DNA of 18,439 nt from GCA-003244245 sp035714625. GTDB taxonomy: Bacteria > Actinomycetota > Actinomycetes > Mycobacteriales > Pseudonocardiaceae. Below are positions 1 to 8,032 of the stretch, in pieces (the stretch's first letter is position 1; each line of letters opens with the position of its first letter). The stretch lies in NCBI GenBank assembly GCA_035714625.1, contig DASTLT010000247.1, positions 1-18,439 on the forward strand, written 5' to 3'. Under the pieces are notes generated by a model that saw nothing but the letters and a program-made list of their open reading frames with translations, was not told the DNA's origin and ran no database searches. The translations under genes and the position numbers were made by a program.

Positions 1-639
1 GACGGCGTCCTCGGCGGCCCGCAGCGGGGACAATGCCCGGCTGGAGTCGAGCCGGTCCCGGCGCTCGACGGCGCGGCGCACCTCAGTCACATCATCGACC
101 CCGTCCTGGGCTGCCCGTCGTGCCGCCCGCTCGGCGGCAGCCGCGGTGAGAAACACCTTTAGCGGGGCGTCCGGCGCCACCACCGTGCCGATATCGCGCC
201 CCTCTACCACGATTCCACCGCCGCCCGCCGCCGCCTCGCCGATGATCTGACGCTGCTGGGCGACCAGCACCGCGCGTACCTCCGGCACCGCAGAGACCGG
301 GCTGACCGCGGTTGTCACCGCTGGGCCGCGGATCTCCCCGGCGACGTCCACACCGTTGAGCAGCACCACCGGCACCTCCGGGTCAGTGCCTACCTCGATC
401 CGCAGCCCAGCCACCACCTGGGCCACCGCGCATGGATCGGCAGGGTCGGCGCCGGCCCGCAGCACGCCGAGTGCGGCGGCCCGGTACATCGCCCCGGTGT
501 CGAGGTACCGGGCCCCCAGCGACGCTGCCAGCCGGCGAGCCACGGTGGACTTCCCGGTGCCGGAAGGACCGTCGACGGCCACCACGCCCTGCAACCACTG
601 GTGCACCCGAATGACCTCCCGCGTCGCCGACGCGTCCAT
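1..639 (-). CDS. cmk: Cytidylate kinase, 3' end cut off by the window edge
   Basis: The enzyme phosphorylates CMP and dCMP with ATP in the cytoplasm, in pyrimidine nucleotide supply. I translated the minus strand by hand. An ATG at 639 opens a frame without stops to base 1, giving 213 residues. The P-loop reads AVDGPSGTGKSTVARRL at about residues 16-32, followed by LGARYLDTGAMYR, then VVEGRDIGTVV and RDRLDSSRALSPL, all hallmark CMP kinase segments. By family length only about 15-20 residues should be missing. The frame is open upstream to a TGA at 736-738, so a longer start is possible, but the ATG places the P-loop at the usual distance. In related genomes cmk follows rluB directly. Here two plus-strand genes lie between them, so cmk probably has its own promoter. 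Confidence 0.95.
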   Translation of the reverse strand, partial: MDASATREVIRVHQWLQGVVAVDGPSGTGKSTVARRLAASLGARYLDTGAMYRAAALGVLRAGADPADPCAVAQVVAGLRIEVGTDPEVPVVLLNGVDVAGEIRGPAVTTAVSPVSAVPEVRAVLVAQQRQIIGEAAAGGGGIVVEGRDIGTVVAPDAPLKVFLTAAAAERAARRAAQDGVDDVTEVRRAVERRDRLDSSRALSPLRAAEDAV

Positions 640-766
640 TCTGCCCGCCGCAGACCCACCGAGCTGCACCGAGCCCAGCAAGGTGTCTTGGGAAAACCCC
701 GCGCATTCTGTCGGGACCTCCGGATACCGTGCGGATCAGAGCACACTCGCAGCACAGGGAGTCAGG
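640..766. promoter_or_regulatory. Divergent intergenic region between cmk and the ABC exporter
   Basis: These 127 bp separate two divergently transcribed genes and must hold the promoters of both, unless either is read through from elsewhere. A TACCGT hexamer at 725-730 fits an actinobacterial -10 for the plus strand, but I see no good -35 at the right distance. I see no convincing minus-strand promoter or long inverted repeat. An AGGGAG at 756-761 is the likely ribosome binding site for the ABC gene starting at 767. The regulatory role is inferred from gene orientation. Confidence 0.35.
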
Positions 767-1749
<983 letters not shown>

Positions 1750-1753
<4 letters not shown>

Positions 1754-2553
1754 CCGCGGTGACGACCTCGGTGCTGCGCGACAGCAGCATCATCACCTGG
1801 CGCAACCTGGTGCACATCCGACGGATCCCGGACCTGCTGCTCGGCGCCACCGTGCAGCCGATCATGTTCGTGCTGTTGTTCGCCTACGTGTTCGCGGGCA
1901 GCCTGGGTGGGGACAACTACCGGGAGTTCCTCATCGGCGGCATCTTCGCCCAGACTGTGGCGTTCAACGCCGTATTCACGACCATGGGTCTGGCCAACGA
2001 CCTGCAGCGGGGCATCATCGACCGGTTCCGCTCCCTGCCGATGTCCCGGCTCGCGGTGATTCTGGGCCGGACCACCTCCGACCTCGGAATCAGCGCGATC
2101 ACACTGCTCGTGATGAGCGTCACCGGCCTGGTGGTCGGCTGGCGGATCCACGGTGGACTCCCGGACGCTGCGGCGGCCTACGCGGTGTTGTTGCTGTTCG
2201 CCTTCGCGATGGCCTGGGTAGGAGCCTTCGTCGGGTTGCTGTGCCGCACCGTGGAGGTGGCTCAGAGCGCCGGGCTGATCTGGCTGTTCCCGTTCACCTT
2301 CATCTCCTCGGCGTTCGTGCCGAGCGGAAACCTGCCCAGCGTGCTGAAGGTGGTGGCGGAGTGGAATCCGGTGACCGCGGTGGCTGATGCGAGCCGCAAG
2401 CTGTTCGCCAATCTGGCGCCGGCCAGCTTCCCCGCGCCCGGCGGGTGGCCCGGGGAGCACTCCGTGCTCTACGCGGTGCTGTCCTCAGTGGTGATCATCG
2501 CGGTGTTCATGCCACTCACGGTGGCCCGCTACCGCCGGGTGGCCAGCCGCTGA
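1750..2553 (+). CDS. ABC-2 type transporter permease, DrrB type
   Basis: This is the membrane partner of the preceding ATPase, 267 residues from a GTG overlapping the upstream TGA. Hydrophobic stretches suggest six membrane segments at about 28-49, 58-80, 108-131, 142-164, 172-191 and 238-256. Between the second and third lies the conserved ABC-2 coupling segment DRFRSLPMSRLAVILGR (91-107). The FVPSGNLPS...WNPVT region before the last helix is also typical of the family. The length and topology match DrrB-like half-size permeases that work as dimers with two ATPase subunits. Export of a lipophilic small molecule or lipid is the family expectation; the specific cargo is unknown. The gene ends six bases from the convergent rluB stop codon. 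Confidence 0.9.
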
Positions 2554-2561
2554 GCGCGGCT
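2545..2561. terminator. Possible shared hairpin spanning the two convergent stop codons
   Basis: AGCCGC at 2545-2550 pairs with GCGGCT at 2556-2561 around a five-base loop. The plus-strand stop (2551-2553) lies in the loop, and the minus-strand rluB stop (2560-2562) overlaps the right arm. No T-run follows on either strand, so this is at best a U-less hairpin. It is the only candidate stop signal between the converging permease and rluB genes. Confidence 0.3.
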
Positions 2562-3315
2562 ACAGGCCCACAGCCTGGTAGAGCCGGCCGATCTCACCCT
2601 GGGACAGGGGGCGCACCGTGCCCGGTCGCTGCTCACCCAGGTGGAGGTCGGCGATCGCGGTACGCACCAGCCGCAGCACGGGATGACCGACCTCGGCAAG
2701 CACCCGGCGCACGATGTGCTTGCGACCCTCGTGCAGCACCACCTCGACCAGCGCTTTGCCGGGCAGCGCCTGCACGACCCGGAAGCCGTCAACCGCCACC
2801 GGGCCATCGTCGAGTTCGACGCCGGCCCGCAGGGTCCGCCCCACGGACCGGGGCACCGGACCTGGCACCTCGGCCAGGTAGGTCTTGAGCACCCGATTGG
2901 AGGGATGCATCAGCCGGTGCGCCAGCTCACCGTCGTTGGTGAGCAGCAGCAGGCCTTCGGTGTCCGCGTCGAGGCGACCGACGTGGAACAGCCGCTGCGC
3001 CCGGTCGGCCACATAATCACCGATGCACGGCCGCCCGCGGTCATCGGACATCGTGGAGTGCACCCCCCGAGGCTTGTTCAGCACGAGGTGCACCATGCCC
3101 GCGCGCAGTTCCAGCCGCAGGCCGTCGACGTGGATGACGGCCCGCTCGGGGTCGACCCGTACCCCCATCTCGCGCACCACGAGCCCGTCCACCTGTACCC
3201 GGCCCCGCGCGATCAGCTCCTCCGCACCGCGGCGAGAGGACACCCCCGCCCGCGCGAGCACCTTCTGCAGGCGGATCAACTCCGGCGCTGCTGCGGGCTG
3301 CTCAGAGCGGGACAT
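2560..3315 (-). CDS. rluB: 23S rRNA pseudouridine synthase, RluB/RsuA family
   Basis: The enzyme isomerises a specific uridine in large-subunit rRNA to pseudouridine. The family comprises RluB, RluE, RluF and RsuA. I chose the ATG at 3313-3315, giving 251 residues and a start that overlaps the scpB stop by 14 bases; the longer frame upstream only shadows scpB. An S4 RNA-binding domain occupies about residues 14-62 (IRLQKVLARAGVSSRRGAEE). The catalytic motif GRLDADTEGLLLL spans 113-125, with Asp116 as the expected nucleophile. LNKPRGVHST (79-88) and the KTYLAEVPG segment are further family marks. The scpA-scpB-rluB order is widely conserved, which favours RluB over RsuA, although the exact target uridine is not proven by sequence. 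It is the last gene of the minus-strand run before the inserted ABC genes. Confidence 0.93.
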   Translation of the reverse strand: MSRSEQPAAAPELIRLQKVLARAGVSSRRGAEELIARGRVQVDGLVVREMGVRVDPERAVIHVDGLRLELRAGMVHLVLNKPRGVHSTMSDDRGRPCIGDYVADRAQRLFHVGRLDADTEGLLLLTNDGELAHRLMHPSNRVLKTYLAEVPGPVPRSVGRTLRAGVELDDGPVAVDGFRVVQALPGKALVEVVLHEGRKHIVRRVLAEVGHPVLRLVRTAIADLHLGEQRPGTVRPLSQGEIGRLYQAVGL

Positions 3316-3928
3316 CGTCGATGGTGTCCACATCGGGCAGCAACGGGGCGATCGGCGGCAGATCATCCAGCGAGGGCAGGCCCAGCCGCTCGAGAAACAG
3401 CTCGGTCGTGCGGTGCAGCACACCTTGGGTCTCCGGGTCGATCCCGGCCTCCTCCACCAGACCACGGGCCAGCAGGGTGCGCATCACCCCATCGACGTTG
3501 ACCCCGCGCACGGCGGCGACCCGGGAGCGGGTGACCGGCTGGCGGTAGGCCACCACGGCCAGCGTCTCCAGGGCGGCCCGGGTGAGCTTGGCGCGTTGCC
3601 CTTCGAGCAGCAGCCGTTCCACAAACGGGGCGTACACGTCACGGGTGTACATCCGCCACCCCTCGGCCACCCGGCGCAGATCGATCCCCCGGGCCCCCTC
3701 GGCGTACCCCTGCCGCAGTCGTTGCAACGCAGCAGCCACCCGCCCGGTCGGCTGGTCCAGCGCGCTGGCCAGCACATCCTCCCCCACCGGGGAGTCCACC
3801 ACCAGCAGCAATGCCTCCAACGCGGCGTCGAGCTCGGCGTCGCCGGACAGCGCGGGCAATACCTCCGACGCCCCGGACCGCGCTGCGGACCCGGCTACAG
3901 CCGCCGGGTCCGCAGCGGGCTCACTCAT
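3302..3928 (-). CDS. scpB: Segregation and condensation protein B
   Basis: ScpB dimers bind the kleisin ScpA and form the SMC-ScpAB condensin that organises and separates the chromosome. The ATG at 3926-3928 gives 208 residues. GGTGAG lies five bases upstream, which is why I prefer it to the GTG at 3934 that directly abuts the scpA stop. The protein is built of winged-helix segments. LDAALEALLLVVDSPV and VAAALQRLRQGY form the first, and LTRAALETLAVVAYRQPVTR with VRGVNVDGVMRTLLARGLVEE the second; these are family signatures. The N-terminal 30 residues are Ala/Ser/Pro-rich and variable. Close packing with scpA and rluB indicates translational coupling. The SMC gene is not in the window. Confidence 0.94.
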   Translation of the reverse strand: MSEPAADPAAVAGSAARSGASEVLPALSGDAELDAALEALLLVVDSPVGEDVLASALDQPTGRVAAALQRLRQGYAEGARGIDLRRVAEGWRMYTRDVYAPFVERLLLEGQRAKLTRAALETLAVVAYRQPVTRSRVAAVRGVNVDGVMRTLLARGLVEEAGIDPETQGVLHRTTELFLERLGLPSLDDLPPIAPLLPDVDTIDDVPL

Positions 3929-3934
3929 GATCAC

Positions 3935-4792
3935 TCACCGTTGGTCCTCGTGGTCATCAGCCGCGACAGTCCCCTGCTCGGCCCCGCCGGTCTCGGGCCC
4001 GCCGGTCCACCGTACGTGCAAGTCGCCGAGCGGATCGATCTGGTCGAACACCACCAGCGCCTCGCGGTAGAGCTCCAGCAACGCCAGGAAACGGGCGACC
4101 ACCTCCCGGGTGTGCCCACAATCGGACACCAGGGTGCGAAAGCTCGCGTGGCCGCGCTCAGCAAGCCAGCCGCGCAGCAGCGCGGCCTGCTCGTGCACCG
4201 ACACCCGGACGGCGTGCAGGTGCTCCAGTGACACCATCGGCGGCGGTTTGGGCCGGAACACCGAGGCCGCGATCTCAGCGAACCGGGCCGCGTCAACGCC
4301 CAGCATCACCTCGGGCAACAGGCCGGCGTAACGCTCCTCCAGTGACACCGACCGGGGATAGCGGCGCAGCGCCCCGGCCTCCAGCTCCGCGAACAACGTC
4401 GCGACTTGCTTGTACGCCCGGTACTGCAGCAGTCGCGCGAACAGCAGATCCCTGGCCTCCAGCAGCGCAAGGTCCTCCTCGTCCTCGACTTCGGCGGCAG
4501 GCAGCAGCCGGGCGGCTTTCAGATCGAGGAGGGTCGCCGCGACAACCAGGAAATCGGTGGTCTCATCCAGGTCGAAGCGGTCTCCCAACTCCCGCAGGTG
4601 CCTGATGAACTCGTCGGTGACCCGGTGCAAGGCCACCTCGGTCACGTCCATCCGCTGTTGCGAGATGAGCTGCAGCAACAGGTCGAAGGGGCCCTCGAAG
4701 TTCTCCAGCCGCACGGTGAAACGGCCGGAGTCGGCGGCACTGCCCGGCACCACCGGGTCCTGCACCGCCGTCACATCGCGGCCTGACGGCAC
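3935..4792 (-). CDS. scpA: Segregation and condensation protein A (kleisin)
   Basis: ScpA is the kleisin that bridges the SMC heads and carries ScpB. The longest frame begins with GTG at 4792 and gives 285 residues. A later GTG at 4774 has an AGG about eight bases upstream and may be the true start, because the 4792 codon abuts a large palindrome and has no visible Shine-Dalgarno sequence. The N-terminal kleisin block contains FEGPFDLLLQL at about 32-42, then TEVALHRVTDEFI and ETTDFLVVAATLLDLKAARLLP. The C-terminal winged-helix ends in LALLELYREALVVFDQ, which contacts the SMC head in known structures. The stop lies seven bases before the scpB ATG. The gene follows parA, as in the M. tuberculosis Rv1708-Rv1710 order. 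Confidence 0.94.
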   Translation of the reverse strand: MPSGRDVTAVQDPVVPGSAADSGRFTVRLENFEGPFDLLLQLISQQRMDVTEVALHRVTDEFIRHLRELGDRFDLDETTDFLVVAATLLDLKAARLLPAAEVEDEEDLALLEARDLLFARLLQYRAYKQVATLFAELEAGALRRYPRSVSLEERYAGLLPEVMLGVDAARFAEIAASVFRPKPPPMVSLEHLHAVRVSVHEQAALLRGWLAERGHASFRTLVSDCGHTREVVARFLALLELYREALVVFDQIDPLGDLHVRWTGGPETGGAEQGTVAADDHEDQR

Positions 4793-4835
4793 CGTGAGTG
4801 GCGATGCCAGCTATAGCTCGCATCGCCACTCACGG
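4792..4835. repeat. 44-bp near-perfect palindrome between parA and scpA
   Basis: The outer arms are 16 bases each, CCGTGAGTGGCGATGC at 4792-4807 and its exact reverse complement at 4820-4835. The centre contains a second perfect palindrome, AGCTATAGCT (4809-4818). The only unpaired positions are a C-C mismatch at 4808/4819. No T-run follows on either strand, so it is not a standard intrinsic terminator. It lies in the 58-bp gap after the parA stop and touches the longest possible scpA start codon. It could be a hairpin in the parA-scpA transcript, a protein-binding operator or a copy of a dispersed repeat. It does not resemble the parS consensus. Confidence 0.85.
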
Positions 4836-4850
4836 GTGCGCAGCACCTCA

Positions 4851-5759
4851 TCATCGGGCAATCACCTCGCGAGCCAACGCACGGTATGCCTTCGCCCCAG
4901 CGGATTTCGGTGCCCACCGGGTGATCGGCTCACCGGCGACCGTGGTCTCCGGGAAACGAACCGTCCGGTTGATCACCGCGTCGAACACGGTGTCGCCGAA
5001 CGCCTCTACCACGCGGGCCATCACCTCACGGGCGTGCAAGGTGCGCGGGTCATACATGGTGGCAAGGATCCCGATGATCGACAGCCTGGGGTTGAGCCGC
5101 TCCCGTACCTTCTCGATGGTATCGATCAGCAGCGCCACGCCCCGGAGGCTGAAGAACTCACACTCCAGTGGGATCACCACGCCGTCCGCGCAGGCCAGCG
5201 CATTGATGGTGAGCAGGCCCAGTGATGGCTGGCAGTCGACCAGAATGAAGTCGTAGTTCGGCACGAGCGGGCGCAGCGTCCGGCCCAGCGTTTGTTCCCG
5301 GCCTACCTCGGTGACCAGTTGCACCTCGGCGGCGGACAGGTCGATGTTGCTGGGCAGCAGGTCCATTCCGGGCACTGACGTCGACTGGACGACCTCCTCA
5401 ACCGAGACGTTATCCTCCATGATCACGTTGTAGATGGTGCGCTCGAGTTGGTGCGAAGGGACCCCCAGCCCGACCGAGAGTGCACCCTGCGGGTCGAAGT
5501 CGACCAGGAGCACCCGCCGGCCGTACTCGGCCAGCGCCGCTCCGAGATTGATCGTCGACGTGGTCTTGCCGACGCCGCCCTTCTGGTTGCAGATCGCCAC
5601 CACCCGGGCCGGCCCGTGCCGGTCCAGCGGGGGGGGTGGTGGCACTGCGCGACGGGGACGCCCGGCGGGATAGATCCCATCGTCGACGGCGACGTCGTCG
5701 TCCGGGACCGGTGGTGTCGGCACAGCCAGCGGTTGCTGTGCAGACGCCCAGGTGGACAT
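4851..5759 (-). CDS. parA: ParA-family chromosome partitioning ATPase (orphan, no parB partner)
   Basis: This is a deviant Walker A ATPase of the ParA/Soj/MinD superfamily, 302 residues from ATG 5759, with AAGGGAT upstream. The motif KGGVGKTT lies at 60-67, the switch segment LLVDFDPQGA at about 84-93, and Walker B FILVDCQPSLG at 171-181. A 50-residue Pro-rich N-terminal extension including PPPPP (40-44) precedes the ATPase fold. No parB follows. Its place before scpA-scpB matches the Rv1708-type ParA of mycobacteria rather than the parAB pair near the origin. It probably works with chromosome condensation or segregation, but its DNA-bound partner is unknown. A run of eight C on the coding strand lies in the Pro-rich region. 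Confidence 0.9.
   Translation of the reverse strand: MSTWASAQQPLAVPTPPVPDDDVAVDDGIYPAGRPRRAVPPPPPLDRHGPARVVAICNQKGGVGKTTSTINLGAALAEYGRRVLLVDFDPQGALSVGLGVPSHQLERTIYNVIMEDNVSVEEVVQSTSVPGMDLLPSNIDLSAAEVQLVTEVGREQTLGRTLRPLVPNYDFILVDCQPSLGLLTINALACADGVVIPLECEFFSLRGVALLIDTIEKVRERLNPRLSIIGILATMYDPRTLHAREVMARVVEAFGDTVFDAVINRTVRFPETTVAGEPITRWAPKSAGAKAYRALAREVIAR
5629..5636. repeat. Homopolymer of eight G (C on coding strand) inside parA
   Basis: Positions 5629-5636 are all G on the plus strand, encoding part of the PPPPP stretch at parA residues 40-44. The tract lies in the variable N-terminal linker ahead of the P-loop. A one-base slip there would abolish the downstream ATPase frame. It is long for this window, but it may simply reflect Pro codons in high-GC DNA. 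Confidence 0.8.
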
Positions 5760-5801
5760 GGAACCCCGATCCCTTCTGCGAACACAGCGCGGTCCTGGCG
5801 G

Positions 5802-5831
5802 AGCCTATTCGGCAGTGGGTAAGGCCTTCAA
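5802..5831 (-). promoter_or_regulatory. Candidate promoter for parA
   Basis: On the minus strand a TTGAAG hexamer (5831-5826) is followed after an 18-base spacer by TAGGCT (5807-5802). This resembles the housekeeping actinobacterial -35/-10 pattern. It would start transcription about 35 bases before the parA ATG. The 139-bp gap between xerD and parA supports an internal promoter here. A second -10-like TAGACT at 5856-5851 lacks a good -35. Confidence 0.35.
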
Positions 5832-5869
5832 CGCGCCTCGCCGCTACGGGAGTCTAGGGGAGCTTTTCG

Positions 5870-5883
5870 CCGGTCTTGACCGG
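5870..5883. repeat. Short inverted repeat downstream of xerD
   Basis: CCGGTC at 5870-5875 and GACCGG at 5878-5883 form a perfect 6-bp inverted repeat with a two-base centre. It lies 15 bases past the xerD stop on the minus strand and upstream of the candidate parA promoter. No T-run follows, so it suits a dyad binding site at least as well as a terminator. Confidence 0.35.
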
Positions 5884-5898
5884 AAATACGTACCAGGC

Positions 5899-6852
5899 TC
5901 AGCCACGGGCCCGCGGGTGGGCGGTGGCATAGACCTCGCGCAGGGTGGCGACGGTGACCAGGGTGTAGACCTGGGTGGTGGTCACCGATGCGTGCCCAAG
6001 CAGTTCCTGGACCACCCGGACGTCCGCGCCGCCCTCGAGGAGGTGGGTGGCGAAGGAGTGCCGCAGGGTATGTGGTGAGACCGGCCCGCTGATCCCGGCC
6101 CGATCCGCAGCCTCGCGGAGCACCGCCCAGGCACTCTGCCGGGATAGCCGGGCGCCTTGGGTGTTGAGGAACACCGCAGGAATACCCCTGCCCCGCGCGG
6201 CGAACACCGGACGAGCGCAGACCAGATAGGCGTCCAGCGCGGCCAGCGCTGGACGGCCCACGGGCACCAGGCGCTGCTTGCCGCCCTTGCCGCGCAGCAG
6301 CAGGGTGCGCCCCGAGGAATCGACGTCGTCGCGGTCCAGCCCCACTGCCTCCGAGATCCGGGCGCCGGTCGAGTACAGCAGTTCCAGCAACGCCCGGTTG
6401 CGCAGCGCGCGCGGTCCCTGCTCAGCACCGAACGCCTCCAGCAGCCGCAGTACCTGGTCCACACCGAGGGCCTTGGGTAACCGTTTCGGCGGGCTTGGGG
6501 GGTGCACGTCGACAGCGACATCCGCAGCCACCAAGCCCTCCCGGTACGCGAAGCGGTGCAGCCCGCGCGCCGCGACCAGCGCCCGGGCCGCCGAGGACGG
6601 CGCCAGTGGACGGTAGTCCCCAGTCCCCTCGCGCAGCGCCGCGAGAAATCCGCTGACGTGCTCCTCGCGGACCGCGGCCAGGTCAGCTACCCCGGCCGCG
6701 CCGAGGTATACGCCGTAGCGGCGCAGGTCGCGCGCGTAGGAGTCGAGGGTGTTGGCTGCGGTGCCACGCTCCACTGCGAGGTGGTCCAGATAGCCGGAGA
6801 TGATCTTGGCCAGCTCGTGCGGCACGGCTACGTCGACGGTGGATCGGGTCAC
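5899..6852 (-). CDS. xerD: Site-specific tyrosine recombinase XerD
   Basis: XerD acts with XerC at dif to resolve chromosome dimers at cell division. The protein has 317 residues from a GTG at 6852 that overlaps the ald stop (GTGA). The N-terminal SAM-like core-binding domain covers about 12-105 (IISGYLDHLAVERGTAANTL). The catalytic domain shows the full set Arg165 (STGARISEAVGL), Lys189 (RGKGGKQRLVP), His261 and Arg264 (SPHTLRHSFATHLL), His287 (LGHASVTTTQ) and Tyr296 (VYT) as nucleophile. Position between the Nudix/pyrG group and parA-scpAB is the usual chromosomal xerD setting, so this is the housekeeping recombinase rather than an integrase of a mobile element. Confidence 0.95.
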   Translation of the reverse strand: MTRSTVDVAVPHELAKIISGYLDHLAVERGTAANTLDSYARDLRRYGVYLGAAGVADLAAVREEHVSGFLAALREGTGDYRPLAPSSAARALVAARGLHRFAYREGLVAADVAVDVHPPSPPKRLPKALGVDQVLRLLEAFGAEQGPRALRNRALLELLYSTGARISEAVGLDRDDVDSSGRTLLLRGKGGKQRLVPVGRPALAALDAYLVCARPVFAARGRGIPAVFLNTQGARLSRQSAWAVLREAADRAGISGPVSPHTLRHSFATHLLEGGADVRVVQELLGHASVTTTQVYTLVTVATLREVYATAHPRARG

Positions 6853-7979
6853 CGACCTGCACCCACTTCAACCGCCACGTCCAGTGCCACGTACTCGCGG
6901 TCATGGGCCTGGGCCACCTCGAGAAGCACCACGCTACCGGCGACCACATTGACCCCCCGGGCCAGCGCCGGGTCGTCGTGCACCGCCCGGCGCAGCCCCT
7001 TGTCGGCCAAGGCGCAGACGTAGGGCAATGTGACGTTGGTCAGCGCGTAGGTGGAGGTGTGCGGGACCGCGCCGGGCATGTTCGTCACGCAGTAGAAGAC
7101 CGAATCGTGCACGGTGAAGGTGGGCTCAGCGTGCGTGGTGGGCTGGGAGTCGGCGAAACACCCTCCCTGATCGATCGCGATGTCCACCAGCACCGATCCC
7201 GGGCGCATCCGGCGGACCAGATCACTGCTCACCAGGGTGGGCGCCTTGGCCCCGGGCACCAGCACGGCACCGATCACCAGATCGGCCCACAGGCACGCCT
7301 TCTCCACCTCGTAGGCGTTCGACGCGATGGTCTGCAGATGACCCCGGTAGCCGAAGTCGATCTCCCGCAGCCGGTTGATGTTGGTGTCCAGTACCACGAC
7401 CTCAGCCTGCAGGCCGAGCGCGATGGTGGCCGCGTTCATTCCGGAGACCCCCGCGCCGACCACGGCGACCTTGCCAGCCGGAACGCCGGAGACCCCGCTG
7501 AGCAGTACCCCGCGCCCACCCTGCATCCGCTCCAGGAAGTGGGCACCCACCTGGGGAGCCATCCGTCCAGCCACTTCGCTCATCGGGGCCAGCAGTGGTA
7601 GCGAGCCGTCGGGCAACTGCACGGTCTCGTAGGCGATCGCGGTGACTCCGGCCTCGACCAGGGCGGTGGTGCACTCCGCCGATGCGGCCAGGTGCAGGTA
7701 GGTGAACAAGATCTGACCCTTGCGCATCCGGTGATACTCCGCCGCGACCGGTTCCTTCACCTTGAGCACCAGGTCGGCCGCGCCCCACACCTCGTCGGCC
7801 CCGGGCACGATGCGGGCCCCGGCCGACAGGTACATCTCGTCGGGGAACGCACAGCCGGCACCTGCGGCGCGTTCCACCAGCACCGCATGCCCGCGGCGGG
7901 TCAGCTCGAGCACCCCGGCCGGGGTCAGCGCGACCCGGTACTCGTGGTTCTTCAACTCCCGCGGAACACCGATCCTCAC
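6849..7979 (-). CDS. ald: Alanine dehydrogenase
   Basis: The enzyme reversibly oxidises L-alanine to pyruvate, ammonia and NADH in the cytoplasm. In mycobacteria it also reduces glyoxylate and responds to alanine or low oxygen. The GTG start at 7979 has GGGAGG seven bases upstream and gives 376 residues, the usual family length. Active-site positions agree with the well-studied M. tuberculosis enzyme: Arg15 (NHEYR), Lys75 (VLKVKEP), His96 (FTYLHLAAS) and Asp270 (VDIAIDQGG). The Rossmann motif VAVVGAGVSGMNAA lies at 171-184. The gene ends in a GTGA overlap with xerD. In M. tuberculosis ald is elsewhere (Rv2780), so its place between the Nudix gene and xerD is a local difference. A 117-bp leader with three tandem repeats precedes it. 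Confidence 0.96.
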   Translation of the reverse strand: MRIGVPRELKNHEYRVALTPAGVLELTRRGHAVLVERAAGAGCAFPDEMYLSAGARIVPGADEVWGAADLVLKVKEPVAAEYHRMRKGQILFTYLHLAASAECTTALVEAGVTAIAYETVQLPDGSLPLLAPMSEVAGRMAPQVGAHFLERMQGGRGVLLSGVSGVPAGKVAVVGAGVSGMNAATIALGLQAEVVVLDTNINRLREIDFGYRGHLQTIASNAYEVEKACLWADLVIGAVLVPGAKAPTLVSSDLVRRMRPGSVLVDIAIDQGGCFADSQPTTHAEPTFTVHDSVFYCVTNMPGAVPHTSTYALTNVTLPYVCALADKGLRRAVHDDPALARGVNVVAGSVVLLEVAQAHDREYVALDVAVEVGAGR

Positions 7980-7993
7980 CCGGCGCCTCCCTG

Positions 7994-8032
7994 CTCCAGC
8001 CCGGTGCTCAGACCCGGTCCTCAGGCCCGGTC
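7994..8032 (-). repeat. Three tandem 13-bp imperfect repeats in the ald leader
   Basis: Reading the plus strand, units CTCCAGCCCGGTG (7994-8006), CTCAGACCCGGTC (8007-8019) and CTCAGGCCCGGTC (8020-8032) lie end to end. The latter two differ at one base; the first is more diverged. The array ends just upstream of the ald Shine-Dalgarno sequence on the minus strand. It may be an operator array or a leader-RNA element. A -10-like TACGAT (8070-8065, minus) lies upstream, with no clear -35. Confidence 0.6.

Noticed and set aside
3023..4231. 402-codon plus-strand open frame opposite rluB, scpB and scpA
   Set aside because: It crosses three convincing genes on the other strand and shows no domain.
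4792..4835. Palindrome as a parS centromere site
   Set aside because: It does not resemble the conserved parS sequence (TGTTTCACGTGAAACA), so proximity to parA alone is not enough.
4792..4835. Palindrome as an intrinsic terminator for parA
   Set aside because: No T-run follows the hairpin on the minus strand.
5752..6078. Plus-strand 108-codon frame across the parA-xerD gap
   Set aside because: It overlaps the 3' end of xerD and the parA start, has no ribosome binding site worth naming and no domain.
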